This document shows, piece after piece, positions 38,270 to 47,281 of a stretch of 64,000 nt of DNA. Position 1 is the first letter of the stretch. Each line of letters starts with the position of its first letter. Location of the stretch: the NCBI GenBank assembly GCA_019636345.1, contig JAHBXQ010000001.1, positions 124,001 through 188,000 of the forward strand, written 5' to 3'. This DNA is from Pirellulales bacterium. Its GTDB lineage: Bacteria; Planctomycetota; Planctomycetia; Pirellulales; Lacipirellulaceae. The notes beneath the pieces are model-generated. The model was given only the letters and a program-made list of their open reading frames with translations, was not told the DNA's origin and ran no database searches. A program made the translations under genes and the position numbers.

Positions 38270-40408
38270 TCAGCCCGCCGGGCGAACGGCGCGCAGCCGG
38301 CCGACCGGTTGCGGGGCTTCGAGCAGCACGGGATTTTTTAGCTGCGCAAAGCCGATGTTCCCCGCTTGATCTCGGACCTCGACGCGCAGGAAGAGTCGCT
38401 CGGGCAGATGCCGTTGAAGCCGCCAGTGAAACTCGCCCGAGTTCTCCAAATTGGCCGCCGCAGTCGACCACGGGCCCGTCTCGTGGCTGCTGTAGAGGAT
38501 CGTCACCGGCCGTTCGGCGAGATTCGAGTCGGACGCCGACCAGCGGATTCGCAGCATCTCGGCGGCGTCTCCTTGCCCGCGCTCGGCGCCGAGCAGGTTG
38601 ACCCCCGGCGGGTGGAGATCGACGTAAACGTACATCTCGGGTTTCTCGCCGCTGGCCGGGGGCGGGGTCGCTGCAGCGTTGGCGCCGTGAATGACGATTC
38701 GCAAGCCGAACAATCCCCCGCCCGGCGCCGCGACCCGCACGGGGCTGCGGCTGTCGGGATCGACGGCAAAGCTGCGCCACGTGGCGCCATGGTCGGACGT
38801 CCCCCACAACTCGACGCGAGCGACCCCCCATTCGCCGGCTGTGCTGACGTCGTACTCGACCTCGAAGGTGCGCGAGTTGACGAGCATGGTCCCCGGGGGC
38901 AAATCGCCCAGCGGAGCGGCGCCGGCGGCAAGCCACGACGGCGACGATCCAGAGACCGCAGCGAACGGATTCTCAGGCGAGCTTGCCGCCGTTCCGAGCG
39001 GGTTGAACGGTCGCGAGGCCGCTTCGCCGACGGTCGCTTCGGCGCTCGCGGCGAACGGGTCGGCCGCATACACGGTCCGCCCGCCGCTCGAGGCAGGGTG
39101 GGCGGCCAACCGCGACGAACTGGCGTCGAACCCGCTGGCCGCGGAACGTCCTGGCGCCGCATAGGGATTGTCGACCGGCGGAGCAGGGCGGTCGGGGCGT
39201 GAGGAATTGGCCTGCAGCGAATTGTTGTCGCCCATGTCGAGATCCGCTTGCCCGAAATCCGAGTGGCTTCCCAACCCTGCCGGGCTTCTAGGGGCGTTGC
39301 TGGCCGGCCAGAGTTGCGGCGTCGCGGCGCCAGCACGATCGCCGGCGATGAGCAGCGACGGAATCTCCGCGCCGCGAAGCGGCGCGGCACTTGCCGCGGG
39401 ACCCAGCGCGGGGCCTTCCAAGCCGGGGCCTTCCGCGCCGGACGCGACCGGAGCGGGCGAGTTCTGGCGCGGGGCGCTCAACCCAGGCGCCCCGAAGCTG
39501 GGGCCTTCCAGTTCGGGGCCGGTTGGCTGGACTGCGGGCGTGGCGGGGCTTGTGGCCGCAGGAGCCGACGCATCAAACGACGGAAACGGAAACTGCGACG
39601 CACCGGGCGTCGCGGCCTCGGCAGCGACCAACGCGCCTGGCGTCCCTCCCTGCGGCGACGACGGACGTGTTGGCTCGCCGACTCCTGTCTCCGCCGTTGC
39701 CGTGTTTCCCGCGCGGTCGGCAATTGCGACGCGGAACCGCAGCTTGGCCCCCGTCTCGGCCGGCGCCCACGTGACTCCGCCGAGCAGGCGATCGGGTCGC
39801 GTCATGTCGGGGGGACCGACTTGAACCGATCGCCATGCCCGGCCGCTTTCGCTGACTTCGATTCGCAAGGTCTCGGGGTTGAGCGTCGCATCGCTGACGT
39901 CGTATCGCAAAGTGGTCGATCCGGCGATGCCGGCGGACGCCTCGAGCTTGATCGTCGGGCGCGTGCCGTCGACGACGACGCGCAATTGCGGCGTCGAGAT
40001 CGTCGCGGGCGTCAGCCGGCCGGCCGAGTCCTCGACCTGCACGGCGAAATAGTACTCGCCGTCTCCGGGCGCGCGGTAACTGAAGCCCCGCACCTCGGGC
40101 CGCGCTCGTTGCAGCATGTCCCAGGCGACGCCGTCGCGCGAGGCGAGCAGGCGGACCTCGCGCATCGATCCGGCCAGGAACTGCTGCGGGTCGGGTTGAA
40201 AGGGGATGAAGAACGTCGGTTCGCGCCAGTAGAGCGGCTCGAGGCGGCGCGGGTCGGCGACAGGAGGTGCGTTGACGCCCGCCGCAAAGGTCTCGGCGGC
40301 CCAAACGCCCAGAACGATCGCCAGCGCGGCAGCGCATTGCCGGCGGCTCCCGGCTCGCCGAGGAGACGGCGTGCTCGACGAACGAACAGATTGGTTAAGG
40401 CGGGGCAT
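38270..40408 (-). CDS. Large secreted protein with beta-sandwich domains
   Basis: The 712-residue exported protein starts at ATG 40408 with a basic N-region and a signal helix around residues 25-42. An N-terminal part (about 45-240) has Ig/fibronectin-like segments such as VRLLASRDGVAWDMLQRA and TLRIEVSESGRAWRSVQVG. A long Ala/Pro/Ser/Gly-rich low-complexity linker spans about 240-490. A C-terminal part has a similar beta repeat (VELWGTSDHGATWRSFAVDP and ILYSSHETGPWSTAA). It is not recognised as an enzyme. An earlier in-frame start at 40567 would give a non-signal leader. It is convergent with the NPCBM gene. Confidence 0.7.
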   Translation of the reverse strand: MPRLNQSVRSSSTPSPRRAGSRRQCAAALAIVLGVWAAETFAAGVNAPPVADPRRLEPLYWREPTFFIPFQPDPQQFLAGSMREVRLLASRDGVAWDMLQRARPEVRGFSYRAPGDGEYYFAVQVEDSAGRLTPATISTPQLRVVVDGTRPTIKLEASAGIAGSTTLRYDVSDATLNPETLRIEVSESGRAWRSVQVGPPDMTRPDRLLGGVTWAPAETGAKLRFRVAIADRAGNTATAETGVGEPTRPSSPQGGTPGALVAAEAATPGASQFPFPSFDASAPAATSPATPAVQPTGPELEGPSFGAPGLSAPRQNSPAPVASGAEGPGLEGPALGPAASAAPLRGAEIPSLLIAGDRAGAATPQLWPASNAPRSPAGLGSHSDFGQADLDMGDNNSLQANSSRPDRPAPPVDNPYAAPGRSAASGFDASSSRLAAHPASSGGRTVYAADPFAASAEATVGEAASRPFNPLGTAASSPENPFAAVSGSSPSWLAAGAAPLGDLPPGTMLVNSRTFEVEYDVSTAGEWGVARVELWGTSDHGATWRSFAVDPDSRSPVRVAAPGGGLFGLRIVIHGANAAATPPPASGEKPEMYVYVDLHPPGVNLLGAERGQGDAAEMLRIRWSASDSNLAERPVTILYSSHETGPWSTAAANLENSGEFHWRLQRHLPERLFLRVEVRDQAGNIGFAQLKNPVLLEAPQPVGRLRAVRPAG

Positions 40409-40702
40409 CTCGACGGCCGAGGCGGTCGGGGGAGTTGTGGGCGACGATGACCTGTCGGCGCAGGGCGCCGCGCTATCAGCCGCTATCGACAGAAGCAGCC
40501 CGGGCCCCTCAGACTGCGGCAATCCGGTCGACGTGGCGCAGTGGGCGAAATGTCGCGGTTGGGGCAAGTTCTGCCGGCGCCGGCCGGGGCGCGGTCCCGG
40601 CGCGCTAAACTGGACTGGTTAGGCCGACTGCGCCATAATGCCAGCAACTGGGGCGGAAGTTTCACGAACGAGGCGGCCGAAGGCTGCCGGCGAGCAACAG
40701 CG
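40409..40702. other. Divergent intergenic region, no gene seen
   Basis: This 294-base gap separates the large minus-strand secreted-protein gene from the small plus-strand SHOCT-like gene. Both promoters must lie here, but I find no convincing -35/-10 pair and no reading frame with gene-like composition. Confidence 0.45.
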
Positions 40703-40963
40703 ATGACCGACTCGGCCGATGCCTTGATGCGCGCTGTGGTCCTTGCGTGGGTCACCTTTCTGATCACCGCCGCGGGGATGAGTTTGGTGCGAAAATGGCG
40801 GGATCGCGCCAATCGCGCCGATGGCGCCAGCAACGAGATGATGACAAACTTTCGCGAGCTTCATACTCGCGGTGGTCTGAGCGACGAAGAATTCCGAACT
40901 ATCAAGGCGAAGCTCGCTAGCAGCGTCAAGACGGAACTCCACGAGAAGGGAAGCGCCGGATAG
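40703..40963 (+). CDS. Small membrane protein with SHOCT-like C-terminus
   Basis: The 86-residue protein has one N-terminal helix (about 9-28), then a basic stretch, then a C-terminal segment reading FRELHTRGGLSDEEFRTIKAKL, which is the SHOCT-type pattern of a short amphipathic domain. Such proteins are usually membrane-tethered regulators or oligomerisers of unknown function. ATG 40703 sits directly before the helix. The clpX gene follows 351 bases later, with a structured-looking leader. Confidence 0.7.
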   Translation: MTDSADALMRAVVLAWVTFLITAAGMSLVRKWRDRANRADGASNEMMTNFRELHTRGGLSDEEFRTIKAKLASSVKTELHEKGSAG

Positions 40964-41314
40964 TTCCGGCTGTTCCCGTGTTGACGCCGGCAGCGGCTGT
41001 CGCGGTTGCCCGGCGGCCCGCGACGAACGTGGCCGAACCTTGTGCAGAAAGTCGATGAACGAGGCCAGTCGGGGCGACGTATAGAGAGCGACGACGACGG
41101 GCTCTCAGGTGAGAGCAGCTCGAACTGGGCGCGTCAAGGACGGCTCGCCGGGTATGAAGGAAGGGCGCCCGAGCGACGGGTTAGGCCGGATTTCGGCCGA
41201 TCCCCGCTCGTAAGCCGGGTAACAACTCCCCTCGAGCGACAACGTGACACGCCATGCGGCGCATTGGGACGGCGATGCCCCAATCGCGCTGCGACGACGC
41301 AAAGGAAGAGTTGC
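40964..41314 (+). other. Leader region before clpX with three hairpins
   Basis: This 351-base stretch holds no gene I trust. Three short inverted repeats could fold in the transcript: GCTCTC/GAGAGC (41101-41116), GGCCG/CGGCC (41184-41198) and ATTGGG/CCCAAT (41263-41284). The last ends 17 bases before the ribosome site AAAGGAAG (41301-41308). I tried to match it to RNase P RNA, tmRNA, SRP RNA and 6S RNA and saw none of their conserved cores. It may be a 5' leader or an unlisted small RNA. Confidence 0.35.
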
Positions 41315-42595
41315 ATGCCCTCCGGTAAGGATTTGACCAGCGGCGGTCGGCGCGGCGCCGCCTCCAAGAAAAACGCCTTCTGCTCGTTCTGTCGCAAAAG
41401 CTACCGCGACGTCGGGCCCCTCGTCGAAGGCCCCGGCGACGTTTACATCTGCGGCGAGTGCATCGAACTGTGCCAGTCGATCCTCGACCAGGAACGGAAA
41501 CGTCGCGGCTCCAGCAAACAACTGTTCGCCAAGATCCCCAGCCCGCGGGAGATCATGGCCGAACTTGACGAGTACGTCATCGGGCAGGAATCGGCCAAGC
41601 GCGTCCTGTCGGTCGCGGTTCACAGCCACTACAAGCGGCTGATGGCCGCCGAGGAGGAGTCGGACGTCGAGATCGACAAGTCGAACATCCTGCTCGTGGG
41701 TCCCACGGGTTGCGGAAAGACGCTGCTCGCCAAGACCCTGGCTCGCAGCCTGAACGTCCCCTTCGCTATCGGCGACGCCACGACGCTGACCGAGGCCGGC
41801 TACGTGGGCGAGGACGTCGAGAACCTGCTGCTCAAGCTGCTCCATGCGGCCGACTTCGACATCGAGGCGGCGCAGCGCGGCGTGCTCTACATCGACGAGA
41901 TCGACAAAATCGGCAAGACGAGCCAGAACGTCTCGATCACTCGCGACGTGTCGGGCGAAGGGGTGCAGCAAGCCCTGCTCAAAATGTTGGAAGGCACCAC
42001 GGCGAACGTCCCCCCGCAGGGCGGCCGCAAGCACCCCGAGCAGCAGTACATCCAGATCGACACCACGAACATCCTGTTTATCTGCGGCGGCACCTTCGAC
42101 GGCGTCCAGGACGTCATCAAGAAGCGGCTCGGCAAGCGTTCGATCGGCTTCGGTCAGAAGGGGGAAAGCGCCTCCGAAATGACGCTGGGCGAAACGCTTG
42201 CCCAGGTCAATGCCGACGACATCATCGAGTACGGCTTGATTCCCGAACTGGTCGGCCGGTTGCCGGTCGTCACCTCGCTGCAACCGCTGGGCGAGGATTC
42301 GCTGGTCCGCGTGCTGCAGGAGCCGAAAAACGCCCTGATCAAGCAGTACCAGCACCTGTTTGCGATGGAAGAGGCGGACCTCAAGTTCACCGAGAAGGCC
42401 CTGCAGGCGATCGCCCACAAGGCTGCCCAACGCGAAACGGGCGCCCGCGGGCTGCGGTCGATCATCGAGAACGTGATGCTCGACATCATGTTCGATCTGC
42501 CCGACCAACCCCGCGGCAACCGCTACGTGATCACCGACGACATCGTCGACGGTCGCGAGAAACTGTTCGGCGAACCGCCGGCGAAGAGCGCGTGA
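41315..42595 (+). CDS. clpX: ATP-dependent Clp protease ATP-binding subunit ClpX
   Basis: ClpX is an AAA+ unfoldase that recognises substrates and feeds them to ClpP. The N-terminal zinc-binding domain has Cys23, Cys26, Cys46 and Cys49. Walker A is GPTGCGKT (129-136), Walker [11 protein letters not shown], and the pore loop follows [15 protein letters not shown]-type residues ([16 protein letters not shown]) and the C-terminal [15 protein letters not shown] block complete it. At 426 residues it is normal. ATG 41315 has a good ribosome site (AAAGGAAG) and matches the usual N-terminus; longer frames upstream are leader sequence. clpP is not adjacent here. Confidence 0.97.
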   Translation: MPSGKDLTSGGRRGAASKKNAFCSFCRKSYRDVGPLVEGPGDVYICGECIELCQSILDQERKRRGSSKQLFAKIPSPREIMAELDEYVIGQESAKRVLSVAVHSHYKRLMAAEEESDVEIDKSNILLVGPTGCGKTLLAKTLARSLNVPFAIGDATTLTEAGYVGEDVENLLLKLLHAADFDIEAAQRGVLYIDEIDKIGKTSQNVSITRDVSGEGVQQALLKMLEGTTANVPPQGGRKHPEQQYIQIDTTNILFICGGTFDGVQDVIKKRLGKRSIGFGQKGESASEMTLGETLAQVNADDIIEYGLIPELVGRLPVVTSLQPLGEDSLVRVLQEPKNALIKQYQHLFAMEEADLKFTEKALQAIAHKAAQRETGARGLRSIIENVMLDIMFDLPDQPRGNRYVITDDIVDGREKLFGEPPAKSA

Positions 42596-42643
42596 TTCGC
42601 TTGCGGATTCCGATTGGATCGAATCAACCCGATCCCAACAGCC

Positions 42644-42678
42644 AGAGCCTGGTCGAGCGACGTGCTCGACCAGGCTCT
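42644..42678. terminator. Strong bidirectional terminator-like hairpin after clpX
   Basis: A perfect 15-base-pair stem (42644-42658 and 42664-42678) with a five-base loop lies in the 115-base gap between clpX and the convergent CHRD gene. It is GC-rich and would fold very stably in RNA of either strand. There is no clean T-run on either side, so termination may need Rho or act mainly by RNA protection. Confidence 0.75.
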
Positions 42679-42710
42679 CGGTCATTTCGGTCGTCCGGCT
42701 GAACGTCGCG

Positions 42711-43319
42711 TTACGCGACGACTCGCGCACGCCGGACCATCCTCCGCGCCACGACCCCGCAGGTCGCCAGTCCGATCAGGGCGATCGACGACGGTTCGGG
42801 AACGAACGTGGGAAAGCCGCGGATTTCGCCCCCGGGAAACGTCGTCGAGTGGATGTTGAAGTACATCTTCCCGGCGTCGAGACCGTTGACGAAGGCGCCG
42901 AACGCGCCGGCGGTCCCCCCGTTGTCGTTCACAAAGGTCTGGTTGCCGTTGTAGCTGGTCGTAAGCAGCATGTTGAAAGTTTCATCCATCGATCCCGAGG
43001 TGACTCCGATAGGAAACCCAGGATAAGAGGGCGTTTGCGAGATGACCGAGGCCAGGGGGTTGGCCGGAGCATCAGGAATTGGCCCATGGATGTGAGCGGC
43101 AGTCGTCGTTCCGACGAGGCCGGTGAAGTTCGCCTCGACGCGCATCGTGAACTGATCGAGATCGACTGTCACGCGGACAAACCCCGTGCCGGGCGAGGCG
43201 TTGGGCGGAAACTCGCTCGGGCCGTCCATAAACGCTTCGTAGATTCGAACGTGGGCAAAGGCGAACGAAGTCGCTAGAACGCCCCACGCCAAGCAGCAAT
43301 GCGTCAGCATGCGTTTCAC
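42711..43319 (-). CDS. CHRD-domain secreted protein with PEP-CTERM tail
   Basis: The 202-residue exported protein has a signal peptide of about 22 residues. A CHRD-type domain follows (SEFPPNASPGTGFVRVTVD, AAHIHGP, YFNIHSTTFPGGEIRG). The C-terminal sorting tail reads VPEPSSIALIGLATCGVVAR followed by basic residues. PEP-CTERM tails direct proteins to an exosortase-linked surface pathway, so an exosortase must exist elsewhere. I prefer a GTG start at 43319 because AAGGAG lies seven bases upstream of it; an earlier in-frame start would add an unlikely leader. CHRD domains have no assigned catalytic role. Confidence 0.85.
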   Translation of the reverse strand: MKRMLTHCCLAWGVLATSFAFAHVRIYEAFMDGPSEFPPNASPGTGFVRVTVDLDQFTMRVEANFTGLVGTTTAAHIHGPIPDAPANPLASVISQTPSYPGFPIGVTSGSMDETFNMLLTTSYNGNQTFVNDNGGTAGAFGAFVNGLDAGKMYFNIHSTTFPGGEIRGFPTFVPEPSSIALIGLATCGVVARRMVRRARVVA

Positions 43320-43614
43320 GAGAACTCTCCTTGTCGAAAAGATGATGGAAGCAAGCCGCAACGACGCCTCGGCGGCTTGCCAGGAAATTCCTCACGCCAT
43401 CAGAGCGCCGTGATTATGGCGCCGTTGTCGAGGGCAAGGCAAGCAATTTCGCGAGAAGAGCGGCGTTGCATCGGCCAGGACTCGAAGCGGCCGCGAACGG
43501 TACGCGAGGCCGCGTCGCCTGGATGCAACGAAAGTCGCGAGAAACGGCGAACTTCCAAATAATCCGAAAACAATGCAAGCCATGCGACCCGTCGCGACAG
43601 ACGGCGTGGCGCCG
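43320..43614. other. Intergenic stretch, no gene seen
   Basis: This 295-base gap between two minus-strand genes holds the ribosome site of the CHRD gene at its left end. I see no further gene, tRNA or strong hairpin. A promoter for the CHRD gene should lie within it. Confidence 0.45.
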
Positions 43615-44727
43615 TTAGCCGCGGAGCCGGCGGAGCACGTCGAGCCCGCGCGCGAGCGTCGCTTCGCTCGCCGCGTAGCTGATGCGAAAGTGCGTGTCGC
43701 GCGCCGAGAAGATTCCTCCCGGGATGACGAGCAGTTCGTTCTCGATCGCCCGCGCAACGAACTCGCTGCCGCTGCCGGCGCAGCGGGGGACCTTGGGAAA
43801 CACGTAGAACGCGCCGCCGGTCGGTGCGACTTCGTACCCCGCGTCGCGGAGCCCGTCGACGATCAGGTCGCGGCGATCGGCGTAGATGCGCGCCTGGGCG
43901 GTCATGTCGACGTCGAGCGCCGCTGCGACGCCCCATTGCAGCGGGTGGGGCGCGCAGACGAAGGTGTACTGCTGGAGCGCCGTCAGCTTGTCGATGATCG
44001 CCGCCGGGCCGTGGATCCAACCCACGCGCCAGCCCGTGACCCCGTACGACTTGCTGAAGCCGTCGACCACGATCGTCTGCGGATTGTGCGCGGCGGGGGA
44101 GGGGAGGGCGCCGTCGTAGCAGAACTGCCGGTAGATCTCGTCCGAGAGCAAAGCGATGTTGTGCTTAGCCGCCAGTTCCGCGAGGTCCCGCACCTGCTCG
44201 GCGCCGGCGACGACCCCGGTCGGGTTCGCCGGGCTGTTCAGCAGAATCATCTTGGTCTTGGGGGTAATCGCCGCGGCGACCTTCTCGACGTCGATCTGGA
44301 AATCGGGATAGGTGTCGATCGTCACCGCCCGACCGCCGACCATTCCCACCAGCGCCGGATACATGACGAAGTAGGGGTCGAAGAAGATCGCTTCGTCCCC
44401 CGGGTCGATCATCGCCAGCATCGCCATCACCAGCGCTCCGCTGGTGCCCGAGGTGACGAGCACCTTGCGATCGGCGTGGCCGTACTCGGCGTCGATCTGC
44501 GCTTGCAGTCGGGTTCGCAAGTCGCTGATGCCTTGCGTTACGCTATAGCCGTTGCGATCGTTGCGGATGGCGTCGATCGCGGCGTCCTTCACCGCGTCGG
44601 GCACGGGGAAGTCGGGCTGCCCGATCGACAGATTGATCGGGTCCTTCATCTTCGCGGCGAGGTCGAACACCTTGCGGATGCCCGAGCTGTCGAAATTCGC
44701 GGTGCGCTGGGCGAGCCAAGGATGCAT
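43615..44727 (-). CDS. Class I/II pyridoxal-phosphate aminotransferase (aspartate-aminotransferase type)
   Basis: This PLP enzyme probably transfers amino groups between amino and keto acids. Key residues are visible in 370 residues: SPANPTG (Asn168 and Pro169), SDEIY (Asp196), Lys226 in GFSKSYGVTGWRVG as the Schiff-base lysine, Arg234 nearby, and ISYAAS near the end with the substrate-binding arginine just before. The substrate is not fixed by sequence; aspartate, alanine or aromatic types are possible. I start at ATG 44727, since a TTG 39 bases upstream would translate the GAGGTC-type intergenic repeat. The EamA gene lies upstream on the same strand. Confidence 0.9.
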   Translation of the reverse strand: MHPWLAQRTANFDSSGIRKVFDLAAKMKDPINLSIGQPDFPVPDAVKDAAIDAIRNDRNGYSVTQGISDLRTRLQAQIDAEYGHADRKVLVTSGTSGALVMAMLAMIDPGDEAIFFDPYFVMYPALVGMVGGRAVTIDTYPDFQIDVEKVAAAITPKTKMILLNSPANPTGVVAGAEQVRDLAELAAKHNIALLSDEIYRQFCYDGALPSPAAHNPQTIVVDGFSKSYGVTGWRVGWIHGPAAIIDKLTALQQYTFVCAPHPLQWGVAAALDVDMTAQARIYADRRDLIVDGLRDAGYEVAPTGGAFYVFPKVPRCAGSGSEFVARAIENELLVIPGGIFSARDTHFRISYAASEATLARGLDVLRRLRG

Positions 44728-44766
44728 GAGGAGCGATCGGAGGTCAGAGGTCGGAGTGTCAGACAA
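44728..44766. repeat. Degenerate GAGGTC-type intergenic repeat
   Basis: The gap before the aminotransferase contains GGAGGTC, AGAGGTC and GGAGTGTC in tandem. It is the same vocabulary as the spacer at 2213-2322. It argues against extending the aminotransferase frame upstream to the TTG at 44766. Confidence 0.4.
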
Positions 44767-44791
44767 TCAACGAAAGGGCGGCGCTTTGAAG

Positions 44792-45745
44792 TCAGTTTCT
44801 TATCGTCGTCGGCAACGTTGCCGGATTGCTGGCGGCGTCGGGATCGACGCCGAGGCTGGGCAACGGTCGTGCGGCCCCCCATTGTACCAACGCGACCATC
44901 GCCAGCACTCCCGACACCGCGGCGATTTGCAGCGGGGTGAGTCGCTCGTCGTCGACCTGTCCCCACACCAAGGCCAGCATCGGAACGACGTAGGTGACCA
45001 TCCCCGCAAACAACGGGCCTTGCGTCTTCACAAGCCAAATGAACAGCAGAATGGCCGCCCCCGTGCTCACTACCCCCAGCAGCACGAGCGATCCGATAGC
45101 CAACGGCCAGTCGCGGGGCTCGGCGGGGCCTTGCAGATTCAGAGCGGTCATCGCCGCGGGGCTCATCCGCAGGGGCACGAGCGCCGCTCCCCCGATGGCC
45201 AAGAACGCAGTCGAGAGCGGCGCGGCCGGCAGATGGTCGAGCTTCCATTTGATGTAGGTGTTGCCCACCGCATAGCCGAGCGGCACGGTGAGGGCGAGCC
45301 CCAGATCCCATGCGCCGATGCCGCGTTGCGTGCCGTCGAGGACGACGAGCCACGCACAAGCCAACCCCCCCAACACGCCGACCAACTGTCGCGGCGTGGG
45401 GCGTTGCCCCAGCATGGGCATCGAGGCGAGAATGGTCACCAGCGGGACGAAGGTGACCATCAGCCCGAAGAACCCGTGTTCGCCGGCCTGCCGCATCACG
45501 TAGGGCTGGATCAAGAACGGCCAAGTGTTGGCCAGCAGCGCAACAATCGTCAGGTGGACCCAGTCGATCGGTCGGAACTGCGCCCAGGTTCGCCGCGCCA
45601 AGCAGTACACGGCCAGCACCGCGGCTCCCCCCAACAGCCGCGCCATGCCGACCCCCAACGGCCCGACGGCGTGCATCGCCCGATCCATGAGGATAAAGCT
45701 GGCGCCCCACACCACGCAGATGAACAGAAAGGCGAGGTAGGGCAT
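44792..45745 (-). CDS. EamA-family drug/metabolite transporter
   Basis: The 317-residue integral membrane protein has about ten helices arranged as two EamA repeats. The first begins YLAFLFICVVWGASFILMDRAM; the second begins near LGLALTVPLGYAVGNTYIKWKL. The substrate is not predictable; members export amino acids, nucleosides or drugs. ATG 45745 starts directly at the first helix; the frame extends further upstream with no membrane character. It precedes the aminotransferase on the same strand, so amino-acid export is a mild inference. Confidence 0.88.
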   Translation of the reverse strand: MPYLAFLFICVVWGASFILMDRAMHAVGPLGVGMARLLGGAAVLAVYCLARRTWAQFRPIDWVHLTIVALLANTWPFLIQPYVMRQAGEHGFFGLMVTFVPLVTILASMPMLGQRPTPRQLVGVLGGLACAWLVVLDGTQRGIGAWDLGLALTVPLGYAVGNTYIKWKLDHLPAAPLSTAFLAIGGAALVPLRMSPAAMTALNLQGPAEPRDWPLAIGSLVLLGVVSTGAAILLFIWLVKTQGPLFAGMVTYVVPMLALVWGQVDDERLTPLQIAAVSGVLAMVALVQWGAARPLPSLGVDPDAASNPATLPTTIRN

Positions 45746-45921
45746 TGCGCACGAGCGGGGAGCGGAAACAAGCGCCGTGCCGAACGACGGCCGGCAGCGG
45801 GCGTACCACGCCATCGTACCGCCCGTCCGACGAACCCTAAAGCCCTGCCTGAGGCACGCGTCATCGCATGCCAAGCCATCGGCTGTCGTCACCCTACGGA
45901 AGAGTGCGATGGGGTCGCTTT

Positions 45922-45935
45922 AGCGCCGCGGCGCT
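45922..45935. repeat. Palindrome at the end of the DUF11-like lipoprotein gene
   Basis: AGCGCCGCGGCGCT is a perfect 14-base palindrome directly after the stop codon of the minus-strand gene at 45936. It could act in transcript end formation, though it has no loop and no T-run. Confidence 0.3.
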
Positions 45936-47201
45936 CTACCGCACGCGCACCTTGAACTGCAACACGCCGCCGTCGCCGGGTTGCAGAGGTTCGTCGATCT
46001 CCCAGCGGAGGATCAGCGAGCCCGCTTCGTTGCGGCTCGTCGAGAAGTCGGCTTTGGCGGTCGACTTCTGGCTCCCCTCGACGTACTCGAGCCGGGTGGT
46101 CAGATTGTCGACAATCGTCACATTGCCGATGACTCGGTCTCCCAGGTTATCGTACCGCAGCGTGAACTCAACCAGTTCGCCCTGCTGGGCCGAGCCGCGC
46201 GAGGCGAGCTTCACGAGTCGCAGCTTGGGATGGTTGGGTTCGTCGAGGCGATAGATTACGCCCGGCTCTTGGACGCTGACCTCGGCTTGCGCCCGATCGG
46301 CGTCGAGCAGCACTTGCACCGCTTGATCGCCCGACCACGAGACCGCGGCCAGCGACGAGCGGCCGATCTCGACCACGTCGCGGCCGACGATCTTGCCCGT
46401 GGTGATGATCGACAAATTCGCGTACGGCGCCAGCGAACCCAAGGCGGCCGCGACGCGCTGGTCGCGATCCAACTCGCCCGGCTGTTGGCGTTCGCGCAAG
46501 AGGCTCGGCGGCATCCGCATGCGGTCGATCGTCGGCTCGAGCCGAGCGGTGCGGGCCGCGACCCGTTCGCGTTCGTCGACGCGGGCGACCGCGGCGTTCT
46601 CGTCGACCGCTTCGACCATGATTGCCTGGTTGTAACCGACCGGGTCGACGACCCGCCGCACCACCCCGAACCGCGGGGCGTAGATGCACACTTTGTTGCT
46701 GGGGGTGACGACCGTCCGTCCGTCGACCGTGTCGTAGTGGGCGATCGTGTCTTCTTGCTCGAGCCCGGTCACGCGCCAATCGGCCCGCACTCCGGCGGGA
46801 AGTCCGTGATCGCCGCCGTCGCAGAGATACTCGTCGTCGGGTCCGCGGATCGAGCAGCTAGGACCGCAGCACGAGCAGCCCCCGGCGCACGGCTGCCAGG
46901 TGCACCCCGGCGGCAGGCAGCGCGCCGCCACCAACTGATCGGGGGTCAGATGAGACGGGAGTTCCGCCGGGGGTGCGTATTGAGCCGGAGCCACTTTGCC
47001 GTCGGAGGAGTACGTTACGTCGTCGGACGGAAACGACGGCGAGGGCGATTGTCGAGCGATCTTCGCCTGGTCCCCCGGCGGCACGGCCGAGCGGCACGAG
47101 CACATCAGCAGCGCCGCCGCGGCGATCACGCCGTAGCGAAACCACGCGGGGGCCCCGACGGGACCCGTGGCGAACGTCGGCGTGGCAACGGCTTGCGACA
47201 T
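45936..47201 (-). CDS. Envelope lipoprotein with C-terminal DUF11-like domain
   Basis: The 421-residue protein has a lipobox-like signal end (LLMCSC). A Cys-rich stretch around residues 90-120 includes CLPPGCTW, CAGGCSCCGPSC and CDGG. A central domain follows, and a C-terminal DUF11-type beta-sandwich begins at about 325 (GELVEFTLRYDNLGDRVIGNVTIVDNL). DUF11 repeats build surface proteins. The first of three minus-strand envelope genes counted from 45936, it is the most downstream of the set in transcription order. ATG 47201 is preferred to a TTG nine bases upstream. Confidence 0.75.
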   Translation of the reverse strand: MSQAVATPTFATGPVGAPAWFRYGVIAAAALLMCSCRSAVPPGDQAKIARQSPSPSFPSDDVTYSSDGKVAPAQYAPPAELPSHLTPDQLVAARCLPPGCTWQPCAGGCSCCGPSCSIRGPDDEYLCDGGDHGLPAGVRADWRVTGLEQEDTIAHYDTVDGRTVVTPSNKVCIYAPRFGVVRRVVDPVGYNQAIMVEAVDENAAVARVDERERVAARTARLEPTIDRMRMPPSLLRERQQPGELDRDQRVAAALGSLAPYANLSIITTGKIVGRDVVEIGRSSLAAVSWSGDQAVQVLLDADRAQAEVSVQEPGVIYRLDEPNHPKLRLVKLASRGSAQQGELVEFTLRYDNLGDRVIGNVTIVDNLTTRLEYVEGSQKSTAKADFSTSRNEAGSLILRWEIDEPLQPGDGGVLQFKVRVR

Positions 47202-47281
47202 GAGAGGCAAAGGCCCGGCGGGCGAGCGGCAGGCTACAAGATAAGGGGGCGAACTTGCGATTGCGAAAGACGCCCGTCGCC

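Noticed and set aside
40964-41314. Housekeeping RNA (RNase P, tmRNA, SRP RNA or 6S RNA) before clpX
   Set aside because: None of the conserved core sequences of these RNAs is visible; only three small hairpins are.
44728-44766. TTG-initiated extension of the aminotransferase
   Set aside because: The extra 13 codons translate a GAGGTC-type repeat, and the family N-terminus aligns at ATG 44727.
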